From Poriferisodalis sp026713105 (lineage in GTDB: Bacteria; Actinomycetota; Acidimicrobiia; Acidimicrobiales; Poriferisodalaceae): DNA of 64,000 nt. Both the position numbers and the translations under genes were made by a program. The notes under the pieces were generated by a model. It did not search any database. It saw only the letters and a program-made list of their open reading frames with translations, and was not told the origin of the DNA. Shown here piece after piece: positions 1 to 8,294 of this stretch. The stretch lies in the NCBI GenBank assembly GCA_965115995.1, contig OZ220472.1:3534001-3598000 (forward strand). Reading direction: 5' to 3'. How positions within the stretch are numbered: position 1 is the first letter of the stretch; every line of letters begins with the position of its first letter.

Positions 1-31
1 GTTCCCCGCAGCGCTGGCGGACGGAGCATGG

Positions 32-907
32 ATGAGCTCCCTCGCTGAGGGCCCAGCATGGGTGAGCGCGCTGGCCGCCGGTCCGGCATGGATGGGTTCG
101 CTCGCCTCCAGCCCAGTACTCGGCAGCGTCGTGCTGTCGAACCCGGTCGTCATCGGTGGCCTGGCTGCTGCGGCCGTGTGCTGGGGCGGTGCGGTGACCC
201 GCCCCGATCCAGGCCGCCGCCGTGTGCTGCAGCTCGTACCCGTCGAGTTTCCTGCCAGCAGCGCACGCAGCACCAGTGGCGATGCCAACGCTGGCCGCGC
301 TGCCGCCGCCGGCCGTGCTGTCGCCGGTGGTGCTGTCGCCGGTGGTGCTGTCGCCGGTGGTGCTGTCGCCGGTTGTGCTGTCGCCGGTGGTGCTGTCGCC
401 GGTTGTGCTGCCGCCGGCCGTGCAGCCCCCCGCCGTGTGGCGTGGCCGCGCCGCGGCGACATCCCGCGTCCAGATCAGGTCGTCGCCGACCTCGGAACCG
501 TTGTCGACGTGATGAACGTGGCCCTCACGTCTGGGCTGTCGATCAGCGCTTCGCTGCAGCTCGCCGTGAGCCATCTCGATGCGGCGAGCGGAACCGGACG
601 CCTGCTGGGGGCACTGGCCGCGCCGCAGCGCCCGCTTGATGAGACCCTCGAGGAGTTCGGCAGGACATGTGGCCCGCGCGCCCGCGCCTTCGCTGGCGCG
701 GTCACGGGGTCGTTGCGCACCGGCATCCCCCTGGCGCCTGAGCTGGAGCGTCTCGGTCGTGAGCTGCGCGAAGACCGTCGCCGCCGTCTCGAAGGCAAGG
801 TGCGCCGCCTGCCGGTGCTGCTGCTGTTCCCCCTCGTGCTGTGCGTGCTGCCCGCGCTCGGGCTCGTCGCCATCGTGCCGGTCCTCGTAGCGGCTTTCGG
901 TGTTTGA
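32..907 (+). CDS. Type II secretion F-domain protein (TadC-like), Tad/Flp pilus
   Basis: Inner-membrane platform protein of a Tad (Flp) pilus assembly system. The C-terminal half (from about residue 150) looks like a T2SSF domain: a helical stretch with TSGLSISASLQLA, the motif RTGIPLAPELERLGREL, then a hydrophobic segment LLLFPLVLCVLPALGLVAIV at the C-terminus. The N-terminal half is low complexity, with a 15-bp tandem repeat encoding G-A-V-A-G at residues 95-130. The reading frame stays open to the left window edge, and residues 1-35 are themselves a degenerate repeat, so the true start may lie outside the window. Downstream genes encode a pilin and a TadE-like pseudopilin, which supports the assignment. 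Family call is good; exact paralogue (TadB or TadC) is inferred. Confidence 0.7.
   Translation: MSSLAEGPAWVSALAAGPAWMGSLASSPVLGSVVLSNPVVIGGLAAAAVCWGGAVTRPDPGRRRVLQLVPVEFPASSARSTSGDANAGRAAAAGRAVAGGAVAGGAVAGGAVAGCAVAGGAVAGCAAAGRAAPRRVAWPRRGDIPRPDQVVADLGTVVDVMNVALTSGLSISASLQLAVSHLDAASGTGRLLGALAAPQRPLDETLEEFGRTCGPRARAFAGAVTGSLRTGIPLAPELERLGRELREDRRRRLEGKVRRLPVLLLFPLVLCVLPALGLVAIVPVLVAAFGV
313..420 (+). repeat. 15-bp minisatellite inside the T2SSF gene
   Basis: About seven tandem copies of a 15-bp unit related to GTGCTGTCGCCGGTG. Most differences between copies are single transitions. The unit is a whole number of codons, so copy-number change keeps the frame and only lengthens the Ala/Gly/Val linker. 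Confidence 0.85.
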
Positions 908-1078
908 GATGCCGCCCGGCCCGCTCGTAGCCGTCTGCCGTCTGGAAGGCAAGGTGTGTCGTCTGCCGGTGCTGCTGCTGTTCCCCCTTGTGCTGTGCGT
1001 GCTGCCCGCGCTCGGGCTCGTCGCCATCGTGCCGGTTCTCGTAGCGGCTTTCGGTGTTTGAGATGCCGCCCGGCCCGT
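783..1078 (+). repeat. 154-bp tandem duplication of the 3' end of the T2SSF gene
   Basis: Bases 783-924 (last ~40 codons, stop and ~17 bp of 3' flank) recur at 937-1078 with few changes, several of them synonymous when read in the original frame. The second copy also ends in TGA (1059-1061). The period of 154 is not a multiple of three, so the second copy is a stranded gene fragment, not an extension of the protein. It fills most of the gap between the T2SSF gene and the pilin. Confidence 0.85.
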
Positions 1079-1217
1079 ACCGCCAGTCCGCAGCGCCGAC
1101 CCGCGTGCTCTCCCTCGTACCAGCGGCTCGAACCTCCGGCCTGCGCGCTCTGGCTCGCAGCCGTCCACGCCCCCATATCCAGCCGTCCGACCACGACCAG
1201 AATTTCAAGGAGCCCAG

Positions 1218-1487
1218 ATGTCCGAACCCACGACCACCATTCCCCGGAGCGCTCACACGCCGGTGCGCCGCACGCACCGGCTTGATGCCGTCGAGACCGG
1301 TGTCACCGGTCAGACCAATCAGACCGGCAACACTGGCGAGGCCGGGCAGACCACGGCCGAGTACGCCTTGCTCACCGGTGCCATCGCACTGCTGGTAGCG
1401 GCCGTCACCGCCTGGGCGACCAGCACCGGCAAGATCGGCCGCCTGCTCGACGCGGTCTTCAATTACCTGACCAAGGCCATCTCCTGA
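1218..1487 (+). CDS. Flp-type pilin-like small membrane protein (DUF4244-like)
   Basis: An 89-residue protein with a basic, Gly/Thr-rich N-terminus followed by EAGQTTAEYALLTGAIALLVAAVTAW, the class III (Flp) pilin pattern: a Glu-containing processing region followed directly by one hydrophobic helix. Actinobacterial DUF4244 proteins have the same G-Q-T-T-A-E-Y-A-L-L signature and occur in tad loci. A clear ribosome site (AAGGAG, 1207-1212) precedes ATG 1218. It is likely the structural subunit of the pilus whose platform protein lies upstream. The stop codon overlaps the probable beginning of the TadE-like gene, suggesting translational coupling. Confidence 0.75.
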   Translation: MSEPTTTIPRSAHTPVRRTHRLDAVETGVTGQTNQTGNTGEAGQTTAEYALLTGAIALLVAAVTAWATSTGKIGRLLDAVFNYLTKAIS

Positions 1488-1921
1488 TCAGGTGCCAGCG
1501 CGCCGCGGATGAACGCGGGCAGGCCACCGTCGAGCTGGCCCTGCTCATGCCGTTCCTGGTGTTGTTGCTCATGTGCATCGTCCAGACGGCCCTGGTCGCG
1601 CGCGACGCGGTGCTGGTGTCGCACGCCGCCCGGGTGGGCGCGCGCATTGCGGCGGTGGAGCCGTCGATCGACGCAGTCCGCAGCGCCGTGGTGTCCGCCG
1701 CGCCGCTTGATCCGGACCGGCTGGAAATCGAGCGACATGACGGTGACCTGGTGCGCGTCACCGTGCGTTACCGCTCTGCAACGGAGGTTCCGCTGGTCGG
1801 TGCGTTGATCGGCGACGTCCATTTGTCGGAGTCGGCAGCGATGCCTGACGAGCGTTCAGTCGGTCGGCCAGCGTCGTCGGAAATTGCCGCTTGCGCATGT
1901 CACACCCATGAGGTTCAATGA
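1484..1921 (+). CDS. TadE-like pseudopilin
   Basis: The protein carries ERGQATVELALLMPFLVLLL, the conserved TadE N-terminal signature with a single membrane helix, followed by a periplasmic domain ending near residue 140. The signature must be translated, but no ATG, GTG or TTG lies in frame upstream of it; the first ATG (1547) would delete it. CTG 1484, overlapping the pilin stop, is therefore proposed as a coupled non-standard start. If ATG 1547 is used the product is 124 residues and lacks the processing site. Function: minor pilin or assembly factor of the Tad pilus. Confidence 0.6.
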   Translation: MIRCQRAADERGQATVELALLMPFLVLLLMCIVQTALVARDAVLVSHAARVGARIAAVEPSIDAVRSAVVSAAPLDPDRLEIERHDGDLVRVTVRYRSATEVPLVGALIGDVHLSESAAMPDERSVGRPASSEIAACACHTHEVQ

Positions 1922-2061
1922 CAAGTCACACACCTGTAATTACAGGTTGGGAATCTCGGCGGCCAGCGAACGGCCAGCGGATGGCCGGCAAACGGCCAGC
2001 AAGCCGGCCAGCAAGCAAGGTCATGACCGCCGGGACGAGCTGGGACAGCCGTGGAGGACCG

Positions 2062-2340
2062 ATGGCATTCGTAACCGACGCAACAGCCGAAGTACCGGTA
2101 GGCAACTGGTGGGACGAGGCAAACTGCCTGGGAGTCGATCCGGATTTGTTCTTTCCCGAGCGCGGGGCCAGCACCCGTGAGGCCAAGGCGGTGTGCCGCG
2201 GCTGCGTCGTCAGCGACGAATGCCTCGAGTACGCACTCCAGAACAGCGAGAAGTTCGGCATCTGGGGCGGCATGAGCGAGCGAGAACGCCGCCGCGTGCG
2301 CCGCCAGCGAGCCCTCACGAGGCGCGCCGCCGCCGGCTGA
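2062..2340 (+). CDS. whiB: WhiB-family iron-sulfur transcription factor
   Basis: A Wbl protein of about 92 residues. It carries the four-cysteine pattern for a [4Fe-4S] cluster (C-LGVDPDLFFP-...-KAVC-RGC-VVSDEC), the turn G-I-W-G-G-M-S and a basic C-terminus R-E-R-R-R-V-R-R. Wbl proteins are exclusive to Actinobacteria and control division, redox and development. ATG 2062 is chosen because GGAGGA lies just upstream and the resulting length is typical. The same frame extends back to ATG 1918, overlapping the TadE-like stop, but that extension is low-complexity (P-A-S-R-P-A-S-K) and not conserved in the family. Confidence 0.85.
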   Translation: MAFVTDATAEVPVGNWWDEANCLGVDPDLFFPERGASTREAKAVCRGCVVSDECLEYALQNSEKFGIWGGMSERERRRVRRQRALTRRAAAG

Positions 2341-2472
2341 CCTGCCGCTCGCCGGTTTGTCGCCGGTTGACCTGCCGCTCGCCGGTTTGTCGCCGGTTGA
2401 CCTGCCGCTCGCCGGTTTGTCGCCGGTTGACCTGCCGCTCGCCAGTTTGTCGCCGGTTGACCTGCCGCTGCT
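2338..2472 (+). repeat. 30-bp minisatellite downstream of whiB
   Basis: Four full copies and a partial fifth of a 30-bp unit beginning TGACCTGCCGCTCGCCGG, starting at 2338, 2368, 2398 and 2428. The first TGA is the whiB stop codon, so the array begins inside the gene end. It fills most of the whiB-tatA gap; I see no gene in it. Confidence 0.9.
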
Positions 2473-2587
2473 GCCCGCTGAGCTACCGCAGGCGGACTTG
2501 GCGCTAGCTGACTTGCCGGCGGCTGGCTGGCCGTCGAGTCATCCAGCCCGGCTACCGGTCTGATCGGGCACTGGTACGCTCGGGGAC

Positions 2588-2785
2588 GTGATGGCAATCG
2601 CACTCGGGCCGCCCGAACTGCTCATCCTGCTCATCATCGTGCTCGTGCTGTTCGGGGGCGCCAAGCTGCCGAAGCTGGCGCGCTCGCTCGGCCAAGCTCA
2701 GCGTGAGTTCCGCGAGGGCGTGAACGACGAGGACAAGGCGGCCGGCGACAGCTCATCGAGCGAGTCCAAGCCCAAGGATTCCTGA
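2588..2785 (+). CDS. tatA: Twin-arginine translocase subunit TatA
   Basis: A 65-residue TatA protein, the pore-forming component that exports folded proteins. Residues 8-22 form the short membrane helix (LLILLIIVLVLFGG), followed by the hinge G-G-A-K-L-P-K-L-A-R-S-L-G, the amphipathic helix, and an acidic/Ser-rich tail. The start is GTG 2588 or ATG 2591. It stands alone here; no tatC is adjacent. Confidence 0.9.
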   Translation: MMAIALGPPELLILLIIVLVLFGGAKLPKLARSLGQAQREFREGVNDEDKAAGDSSSSESKPKDS

Positions 2786-2832
2786 CTCAGACTCCTGACT
2801 CAGACTCCTGACTCAGACGCCTGAGTCAGACG
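2781..2832. terminator. 13-bp direct repeats ending in a hairpin between tatA and whiB
   Basis: Three direct copies of CCTGACTCAGACT/G are followed by a copy with inverted polarity, producing a perfect 9-bp inverted repeat CTGACTCAG-ACGC-CTGAGTCAG at 2808-2829. It sits directly after tatA and before the end of the convergent whiB gene, so it may be a bidirectional terminator. There is no T-tract, so termination is inferred from position. The rest of the gap to 2997 shows nothing recognisable. Confidence 0.55.
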
Positions 2833-2997
2833 GCGTAGTTGGCGCGGCCGCCGTTTGGCCGGTACTGCCCGGCTTGGCTGTATTGGTGCGGGGCCGTACG
2901 TCCGATTCCCAGCATCGGCAGTGGCACCATGCAATTGGCTGTGCGGGGTTCCAACGCGACCGATGACGGCTGCGGCTGCGAACCGGCCGTTGCGGGG

Positions 2998-3339
2998 TCA
3001 GGCAGCCCGGACGGCCTTGCTCGCACGTCGACGATCTCGCAGGATCCGGCGGCGCTGCCGCTCTGAGGTTCCGCCCCACACGCCGTGGGTGATGTTGTTG
3101 GCGAGTGCGTACTCGCGGCACAGGTCCTTCACCGGGCACTCGGCGCACACCTTCTGAGCGGCGATCACGCCGGCACCGTCATTGGGAAAGAACACGTTGG
3201 GGTCGATGTCCGCACACCTGCGGCGGGTGACCCAATCGGTGGCCAGGCTCTCTGAGCCCGGACTGCCTGGTTCGTGACTGCCCGGCTCGCATCTGCTCGG
3301 TTCGTATACCGGATTGATCTGCAACATCATGAGAACCAA
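2998..3339 (-). CDS. whiB: WhiB-family iron-sulfur transcription factor (second copy)
   Basis: A second Wbl regulator, 113 residues, on the minus strand. It shows the cluster cysteines in R-R-C-A-D-I-D-P-N-V-F-F-P, K-V-C-A-E-C-P-V-K-D-L-C, the G-V-W-G-G-T-S turn and the basic tail R-Q-R-R-R-I-L-R. The N-terminal ~35 residues contain a short S-x-E-P-G-S-x-x-P-G-S repeat not typical of the family; ATG 3330 or 3327 are alternative starts. It is convergent with tatA. The 285 bp on its 5' side (3340-3624) presumably holds its promoter; I see no other feature there. Confidence 0.85.
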   Translation of the reverse strand: MVLMMLQINPVYEPSRCEPGSHEPGSPGSESLATDWVTRRRCADIDPNVFFPNDGAGVIAAQKVCAECPVKDLCREYALANNITHGVWGGTSERQRRRILRDRRRASKAVRAA

Positions 3340-3624
3340 CGCCGAACGAGCACAGAAGGTTCCGTGCTTCGCGCACTCTCATCCAATTCTCAGCAAGAGG
3401 GTCCTGCCGCAAGGCACCAGAATTCGAGCTGGGGAGGCGGCGGGAGACTCTGCGACGTTGCGACCGGTTCCAGAGTGGATGCACCGTGATGCGTCTATGA
3501 CGTCGGCAAGAAATGCGGTGCGGTACGAATCTCTCGCCTGCTGGATCGCTGGTCGCTGAGGGTCCTGCCGTCTCCCCAGCGGGCGCGCATCGGTACCCTT
3601 GGGCCACCCCCATCGAGGATCGCC

Positions 3625-3915
3625 GTGACCGACATCGCCACCGACGCCGAAGCCCCCCAGCTCCCTCCCGAGGTCGGCATCCGCATTATCTATCTGGGAC
3701 CGGTCGCGCCGCATTGGGAGCTCGAGGGCATCTACGGCGACGAAGCGGCCGTCGACGAGTTCCGCCGTCGCACCAACGCCCGCCTGCAGCTTCTGCCGCC
3801 CCACGACCCGCAATTCCGCCGCAATCGCGAGCGAGTCGTGCGTGACGCCGAGCGTGAGAATTACGAGCTGCATTGGGATCTCGGCATGCCCAGCGACGAC
3901 GAGGAAGACGGCTAA
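3625..3915 (+). CDS. Conserved hypothetical acidic protein
   Basis: A 96-residue soluble protein starting at GTG 3625. It has no membrane segment and no motif I recognise. A mixed core (GIRIIYLGPVAPHWELEGIYG) is followed by a helical region rich in Arg/Glu (RRTNARLQLLP, RRNRERVVRDAERENYEL) and an acidic tail (D-D-E-E-D-G). It lies alone between the divergent whiB and pstS. Codon use matches neighbouring genes, so it is likely real, but no function can be given. Confidence 0.55.
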   Translation: MTDIATDAEAPQLPPEVGIRIIYLGPVAPHWELEGIYGDEAAVDEFRRRTNARLQLLPPHDPQFRRNRERVVRDAERENYELHWDLGMPSDDEEDG

Positions 3916-4006
3916 GCGGCTGAGCCGAGAGGCGAAGCCGTGGCCCCGAGCGGCCCGTGAGCGACAGCAAACTAGAGCGGGCAAGAGCTGGTGTGGCAAC
4001 GGGAAG

Positions 4007-4093
4007 GTTCACCTCTCCGCGCATCCTCTAGGTCGCGTCACCCGGCCGCGTTCACGAGTTGTTCACGGCATCCGTTCTGACCGTTCACCCAAA
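4007..4093 (+). promoter_or_regulatory. PHO box: tandem 11-bp repeats upstream of pstS
   Basis: Four abutting 11-bp units lie at 4050-4093: GTTCACGAGTT, GTTCACGGCAT, CCGTTCTGACC and GTTCACCCAAA. A further GTTCACCTCTC lies at 4007-4017. This matches the 11-nt direct-repeat operator (GTTCACC-like) bound by actinobacterial PhoP/RegX3 regulators. It lies 40 bp before the pstS start, so the operon is very likely activated under phosphate limitation by the two-component system encoded at its end. Confidence 0.8.
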
Positions 4094-4133
4094 GCCCGCG
4101 GAGACGTAACCGGCCCTTCGTAGGTTCCCGTCC

Positions 4134-5231
4134 ATGCAAAAAATATCTCCCAACTGCCGCGGCACGAAGTTGCTCGTGGCATTGCTCACCTCGTTCGCCC
4201 TGATCGCCGCGGCGTGCGGCAGCGACGACTCGACTGAGGCCGACGGCGGCACCGCCGGCGCTGCAGCGACGACGGCTGCACCGGCTGACGACGACGATGA
4301 CATGTCGCTCAGCGGCTCCATCAGCGTCACCGGCTCCTCCACGGTCGAGCCCGTCACCAACCTGGTGGCTGAGGCCTTCTCTGAGGAACATCCCGGTGTG
4401 GCGTTTTCGGTTGCGGGCCCCGGCTCGGGCGACGGCCACAAGGCCGCCTGCGCCGGCGAGGTCCCGATCTGGAACAGCTCACGCCAGATCAAGGACGAAG
4501 AGGCTGAGTGCATCAACGGCGCCGGCATCGAGTTCATCGAGCTGCGCGTCGGCATCGACGGCATCTCGGTCATCACCGCGGCGGGCAACGACAGCGTTTC
4601 CTGTCTGAACTTCGCAGACCTCTACAGCCTCATCGGCGACGAGGCCACCGGATTCCAGAACTGGTCAGACGCCAACGCCCTCAACGCCGAGCTGGGCGGC
4701 ACCGGCCCGTTCAGCGACGGCGCCCTTGAGATATTCGCCCCCGGCGAGGAATCGGGCACCTTCGACAGCTTCATCGAGATTGCGCTCGAAGACGTCTGGG
4801 AACACCGTGTCGAAGAAGGCCATGCCGATGAGAACTTCGCCGTGCGCCCCGATTACAACGCCTCGGCCAACGACAACGTGATCATCGACGGCGTCGCTGG
4901 CAACGAGCACAGCCTGGGCTGGGTCGGCTTCGCCTTCGCCGACGCGAACCGCGACGTGGTCAAGCTGCTCGAGATCGACGGCGGCGACGGCTGCGTCTCC
5001 CCGACGCCCGAGACCATCGCCTCGGCGGAGTTCCCGATCGCCCGCTTCCTCTACACCTACATCGACGCGGCGCAGGCCACCGACCCGGCGATCAAGGCAT
5101 TCGTCGACTTCATGCTGAGCGACGAGGGCCAGACCTACGTGGTCGAGGCCGGCTACGTGAACCTCGACTCGGCCGACCTCGCCCAGGCACGCAGCAACTG
5201 GAGCAATCTGACCACAGGAAAGACCTTCTAG
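4134..5231 (+). CDS. pstS: Phosphate ABC transporter substrate-binding lipoprotein PstS
   Basis: Periplasmic/cell-surface phosphate receptor of the high-affinity Pst system, 365 residues. A lipoprotein signal (LLVALLTSFALIAAACGSDD) puts the lipidated Cys at about residue 25, followed by an acidic Ala/Asp/Thr linker. Phosphate-binding landmarks are G-S-S-T-V-E-P-V-T near residue 65, GSGDGHKAACAGEVPIWNSS and the G-E-E-S-G-T-F-D loop near residue 205. It is first in the pst operon and is preceded by a PHO box. Length and motifs are typical. Confidence 0.95.
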   Translation: MQKISPNCRGTKLLVALLTSFALIAAACGSDDSTEADGGTAGAAATTAAPADDDDDMSLSGSISVTGSSTVEPVTNLVAEAFSEEHPGVAFSVAGPGSGDGHKAACAGEVPIWNSSRQIKDEEAECINGAGIEFIELRVGIDGISVITAAGNDSVSCLNFADLYSLIGDEATGFQNWSDANALNAELGGTGPFSDGALEIFAPGEESGTFDSFIEIALEDVWEHRVEEGHADENFAVRPDYNASANDNVIIDGVAGNEHSLGWVGFAFADANRDVVKLLEIDGGDGCVSPTPETIASAEFPIARFLYTYIDAAQATDPAIKAFVDFMLSDEGQTYVVEAGYVNLDSADLAQARSNWSNLTTGKTF

Positions 5232-5396
5232 CCACCGACCGACAGATCCGGGAACCCTCCCTCCCGCTGACGGCCCCCCTCAGGTGCGCATCGCCGCAGA
5301 CTCGTACCTGTGGGGGGCGTCGGCGAGGACGACCGCGAACGACCCGCTCGCGGCGTGTCGATCCGCAAGACTCGCCGAAGCCATGGAAACCAACGA

Positions 5397-6335
5397 ATGA
5401 GCCTCACGCAAGACCGGCCAGAGCTGACCGCTGGCGACCTGCAGACGTCGCGCAGTCGCCGGGCTCGTTCGCACACGGTCCACTGGCTGTTCATGGGGGC
5501 GGCCGCGGTGACGGTGCTGGTGAGCGCGCTCATCATCTGGACGGTGGCGTCGGAGGCGTGGACCTTCATCAGCCAGGTCGAGCTCGACAAGCTCACCGAC
5601 ATCGGATGGTTCCCCCGCCGAGGCCTGTTCGACCTCAGCACGCTGCTGGTCAACACGCTGCAGATCTCTCTCATCGCCATGGTGGTGGCGGTGCCCTCGG
5701 GCTTGGGCGCCGCGATCTACCTCTCCGAATACGCCCATCCCCGGGTGCGCAAGGTCATGAAGCCCACCCTCGAGCTGCTGGCCAGCGTGCCCAGCGTGGT
5801 GCTCGGCGTGTTCGCCATCAGCTTCATCACCCCGTCGATCCTCAGCAACTTCTTCGACGAGATCAACTACTTCAACAAGCTGGCCGCCGGCATCGCAGTG
5901 GGCCTGCTGGTCATCCCGCTGATCGCCTCGATCGCGGAGGATTCGCTGCGGGCGGTGCCGCTGGCGCTGCGAGAGGCCTCCGCCGGTCTGGGCGCCAGAA
6001 AAGTCACCACCTCCATCCGGGTGGTACTGCCGGCCGCCCTGTCCGGCCTCATGGCCGCCACCATCGTCGGGTTCAGTCGTGCGATCGGCGAGACGATGGT
6101 GGTCACCATCGCATCGGGCGGCGGCGACACGTCGCTGTTCAACCTCTCGATTCGGGAATCAGGCGGCACCATCACCTCGGCCATGGCTGCGCTGGGCCTC
6201 GGTACCGACCAGGTCGCCGGCAACAATTTGGCGTTCCAGAGCCTCTACTTCCTCGGTGCACTGCTGTTCGCCATCACGCTGGTGCTCAACATGTTGGGCG
6301 ACGTCATCGTCCGCCGGCTGCAGAACAGGTACTGA
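5397..6335 (+). CDS. pstC: Phosphate ABC transporter permease PstC
   Basis: Membrane permease of the Pst importer, 312 residues from ATG 5397. About six membrane segments are visible. The EAA loop that contacts the ATPase reads R-E-A-S-A-G-L-G-A-R-K-V-T-T-S-I-R-V-V-L-P, followed by AALSGLMAATIVGFSRAIGE. The frame extends upstream to 5310 but those residues are basic and non-conserved. The stop codon overlaps the pstA ATG by one base, a sign of translational coupling. Confidence 0.93.
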   Translation: MSLTQDRPELTAGDLQTSRSRRARSHTVHWLFMGAAAVTVLVSALIIWTVASEAWTFISQVELDKLTDIGWFPRRGLFDLSTLLVNTLQISLIAMVVAVPSGLGAAIYLSEYAHPRVRKVMKPTLELLASVPSVVLGVFAISFITPSILSNFFDEINYFNKLAAGIAVGLLVIPLIASIAEDSLRAVPLALREASAGLGARKVTTSIRVVLPAALSGLMAATIVGFSRAIGETMVVTIASGGGDTSLFNLSIRESGGTITSAMAALGLGTDQVAGNNLAFQSLYFLGALLFAITLVLNMLGDVIVRRLQNRY

Positions 6336-7273
6336 TGTCTGTTCTGACCACCCCCGCCGGCATTGCCACCGACGCCGCCGATGTGCTGCGCCGCCGCCCA
6401 GGCGCCGACATCACCGGAGCCGTCTTCAGGTGGCTGCTGATCGGTGCCACGGTGTTCGCGGCGGGCTTTTTGGCCGTGCTGCTCGCCGTCATGATCGTGG
6501 ACGGCTGGGAGGTGCTCTCGGGTGACCTCTGGTACTTCCTGACGGACGGCTTCTCCCAGCGCTCGGCAGCGGACACCGGTGTCTCGCAGGGCATCATCGG
6601 CAGCTTGCAGGTGGCGCTGGTCACGGGCGTGTTCGCCGTGCCGATCGGCGTCGCCACCGCCATCTACCTCGTCGAGTACGCCCAGGACTCCCGCTTCGCC
6701 CGCATCGTCGAGCTGAACATCCGCAACCTGGCCGGCGTGCCGTCGATCGTCTACGGCCTGCTGGGCCTGGCGGTGTTCGTGCAGACGATCGACGGCTTCA
6801 CCAAGGGCAAGACGGTCATTGCGGGCGGCATGACGCTGGCGGCGCTGGTGCTGCCGATCATCGTCATCACCTCGGTCGAAGCACTCAAGGCTGTGCCCGA
6901 TTCACTGCGCGAAGCCGCCTACGGTGTGGGTGCCACCAAGTGGGAGGTGCTCTCACGCCAGGTTCTGCCGGCTGCGCTGTCCACGATCCTCACCGGAACC
7001 GTGCTGGCACTGGCGCGCGCCCTCGGCGAGGCAGCGCCGCTGATCCTGGTGGGCGCCGCCACGGGCTTCTTGAGCTTCGGCGACGCCAACATGCTCGAGA
7101 CCTTCACCGGCCCCTTCACGGCCCTGCCGGTGCAGATCTTCAATTTCGCCCGCCTGCCCGGCGAGGACTGGGGGGTGAATGCCGCTGCGGCCAGCGTCGT
7201 CATCCTGGTGCTGGTGCTGGCGGTGAACGGATTGGCCATCTACCTGCGCAATCGCTTCGAGAAGCAGTGGTGA
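6335..7273 (+). CDS. pstA: Phosphate ABC transporter permease PstA
   Basis: Second permease subunit of the Pst importer, 312 residues. It starts at ATG 6335, overlapping the pstC stop, although the frame is open far upstream. The EAA loop reads REAAYGVGATKWEVLSRQVL and is followed by P-A-A-L-S-T-I and R-A-L-G-E-A-A-P-L, typical of PstA. It forms a heterodimer with PstC and couples to PstB. Confidence 0.93.
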   Translation: MSVLTTPAGIATDAADVLRRRPGADITGAVFRWLLIGATVFAAGFLAVLLAVMIVDGWEVLSGDLWYFLTDGFSQRSAADTGVSQGIIGSLQVALVTGVFAVPIGVATAIYLVEYAQDSRFARIVELNIRNLAGVPSIVYGLLGLAVFVQTIDGFTKGKTVIAGGMTLAALVLPIIVITSVEALKAVPDSLREAAYGVGATKWEVLSRQVLPAALSTILTGTVLALARALGEAAPLILVGAATGFLSFGDANMLETFTGPFTALPVQIFNFARLPGEDWGVNAAAASVVILVLVLAVNGLAIYLRNRFEKQW

Positions 7274-7354
7274 CCTCGCCCCCCTGACCCCGACCCACTG
7301 TCCCAGCTCCCCTGACGCTGAACCCCCTGATGCAGAATGATGAACGGTTGAAAC

Positions 7355-8275
7355 GTGACACTTGAGAAGGCCCTGATGAGCCAAGAGCCAGAAGCTTCAG
7401 CGTCTGATGTGACGGTGCCAGACGCTCTGGCGCCGGCTTCTCCCGCGCGCATCGACGTGAGTGCTGTGGCGGCGATGGCCCCCCAGCGCGTCGAGACCAG
7501 CACCGTGTTCGAGTGCGCCGACGTCGACGTGTACTACACCGATTTCCGGGCACTGCGCGACGTCACGCTGGACGTGAACTCCCATGAGGTGACTGCGCTG
7601 ATCGGTCCGTCCGGCTGCGGCAAGACCACGTTCCTGCGCTGCTTCAACCGCATGAACGATCTCATCGAGGGCGCCCGGGTGGAGGGCACCATCCACTACC
7701 ACGGCGTCAACCTGTACCAGGACGAGGTCGACCCCGTCGAGGTGCGGCGGCGGGTCGGCATGGTGTTCCAGAAGCCGAATCCGTTCCCCAAGTCGATCTA
7801 CGACAACATCGCATACGGGCCCCGGCTCGCGGGCACCAAGCGCTCCGAGATCGACGACGTGGTCGAGGGCTCGCTCACCCGGGCTGCCCTGTGGGACGAG
7901 GTCAAGGACCGCCTGAAGATGTCGGCCTACGGGCTGTCGGGCGGCCAGCAGCAGCGCCTGTGCATTGCCCGGGCCATTGCGGTGCAGCCCGACGTGGTGC
8001 TGATGGATGAGCCCTGTTCGGCGCTCGATCCGATCGCCACCGGCCGCATCGAGGAGCTCATCGCCGAGCTGAAGACCGACTACACGATCATCATCGTGAC
8101 CCACAACATGCAGCAGGCCGCTCGCATCAGCGACATGACGGCGTTCTTCTCGGTGCAGGCCAACGAGATGGGACAGCGCACCGGCGAGCTGGTCGAGTAC
8201 GCACCGACCAGTCTGATCTTCACCAACCCCGACGACCCCCGCACGGAGGCCTACATCACCGGGCGGGTCGGCTGA
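7355..8275 (+). CDS. pstB: Phosphate ABC transporter ATP-binding protein PstB
   Basis: ATPase of the Pst importer. Visible motifs are Walker A (G-P-S-G-C-G-K-T), the Q-loop (VGMVFQKPNPFPKS), the signature L-S-G-G-Q-Q-Q-R, Walker B (V-V-L-M-D-E-P) and the H-loop (I-I-V-T-H-N-M-Q-Q-A). At 306 residues it is longer than the usual ~255 because of an N-terminal extension of about 45 residues rich in Ala, Ser and Pro. The start is GTG 7355 or ATG 7376. Confidence 0.95.
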   Translation: MTLEKALMSQEPEASASDVTVPDALAPASPARIDVSAVAAMAPQRVETSTVFECADVDVYYTDFRALRDVTLDVNSHEVTALIGPSGCGKTTFLRCFNRMNDLIEGARVEGTIHYHGVNLYQDEVDPVEVRRRVGMVFQKPNPFPKSIYDNIAYGPRLAGTKRSEIDDVVEGSLTRAALWDEVKDRLKMSAYGLSGGQQQRLCIARAIAVQPDVVLMDEPCSALDPIATGRIEELIAELKTDYTIIIVTHNMQQAARISDMTAFFSVQANEMGQRTGELVEYAPTSLIFTNPDDPRTEAYITGRVG

Positions 8276-8294
8276 AGTACGGCACACTGCACAT

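Noticed and set aside
5558..6334. Upstream extension of pstA across pstC
   Set aside because: PstC is encoded there in another frame, and pstA has a coupled ATG at 6,335 with normal family length.
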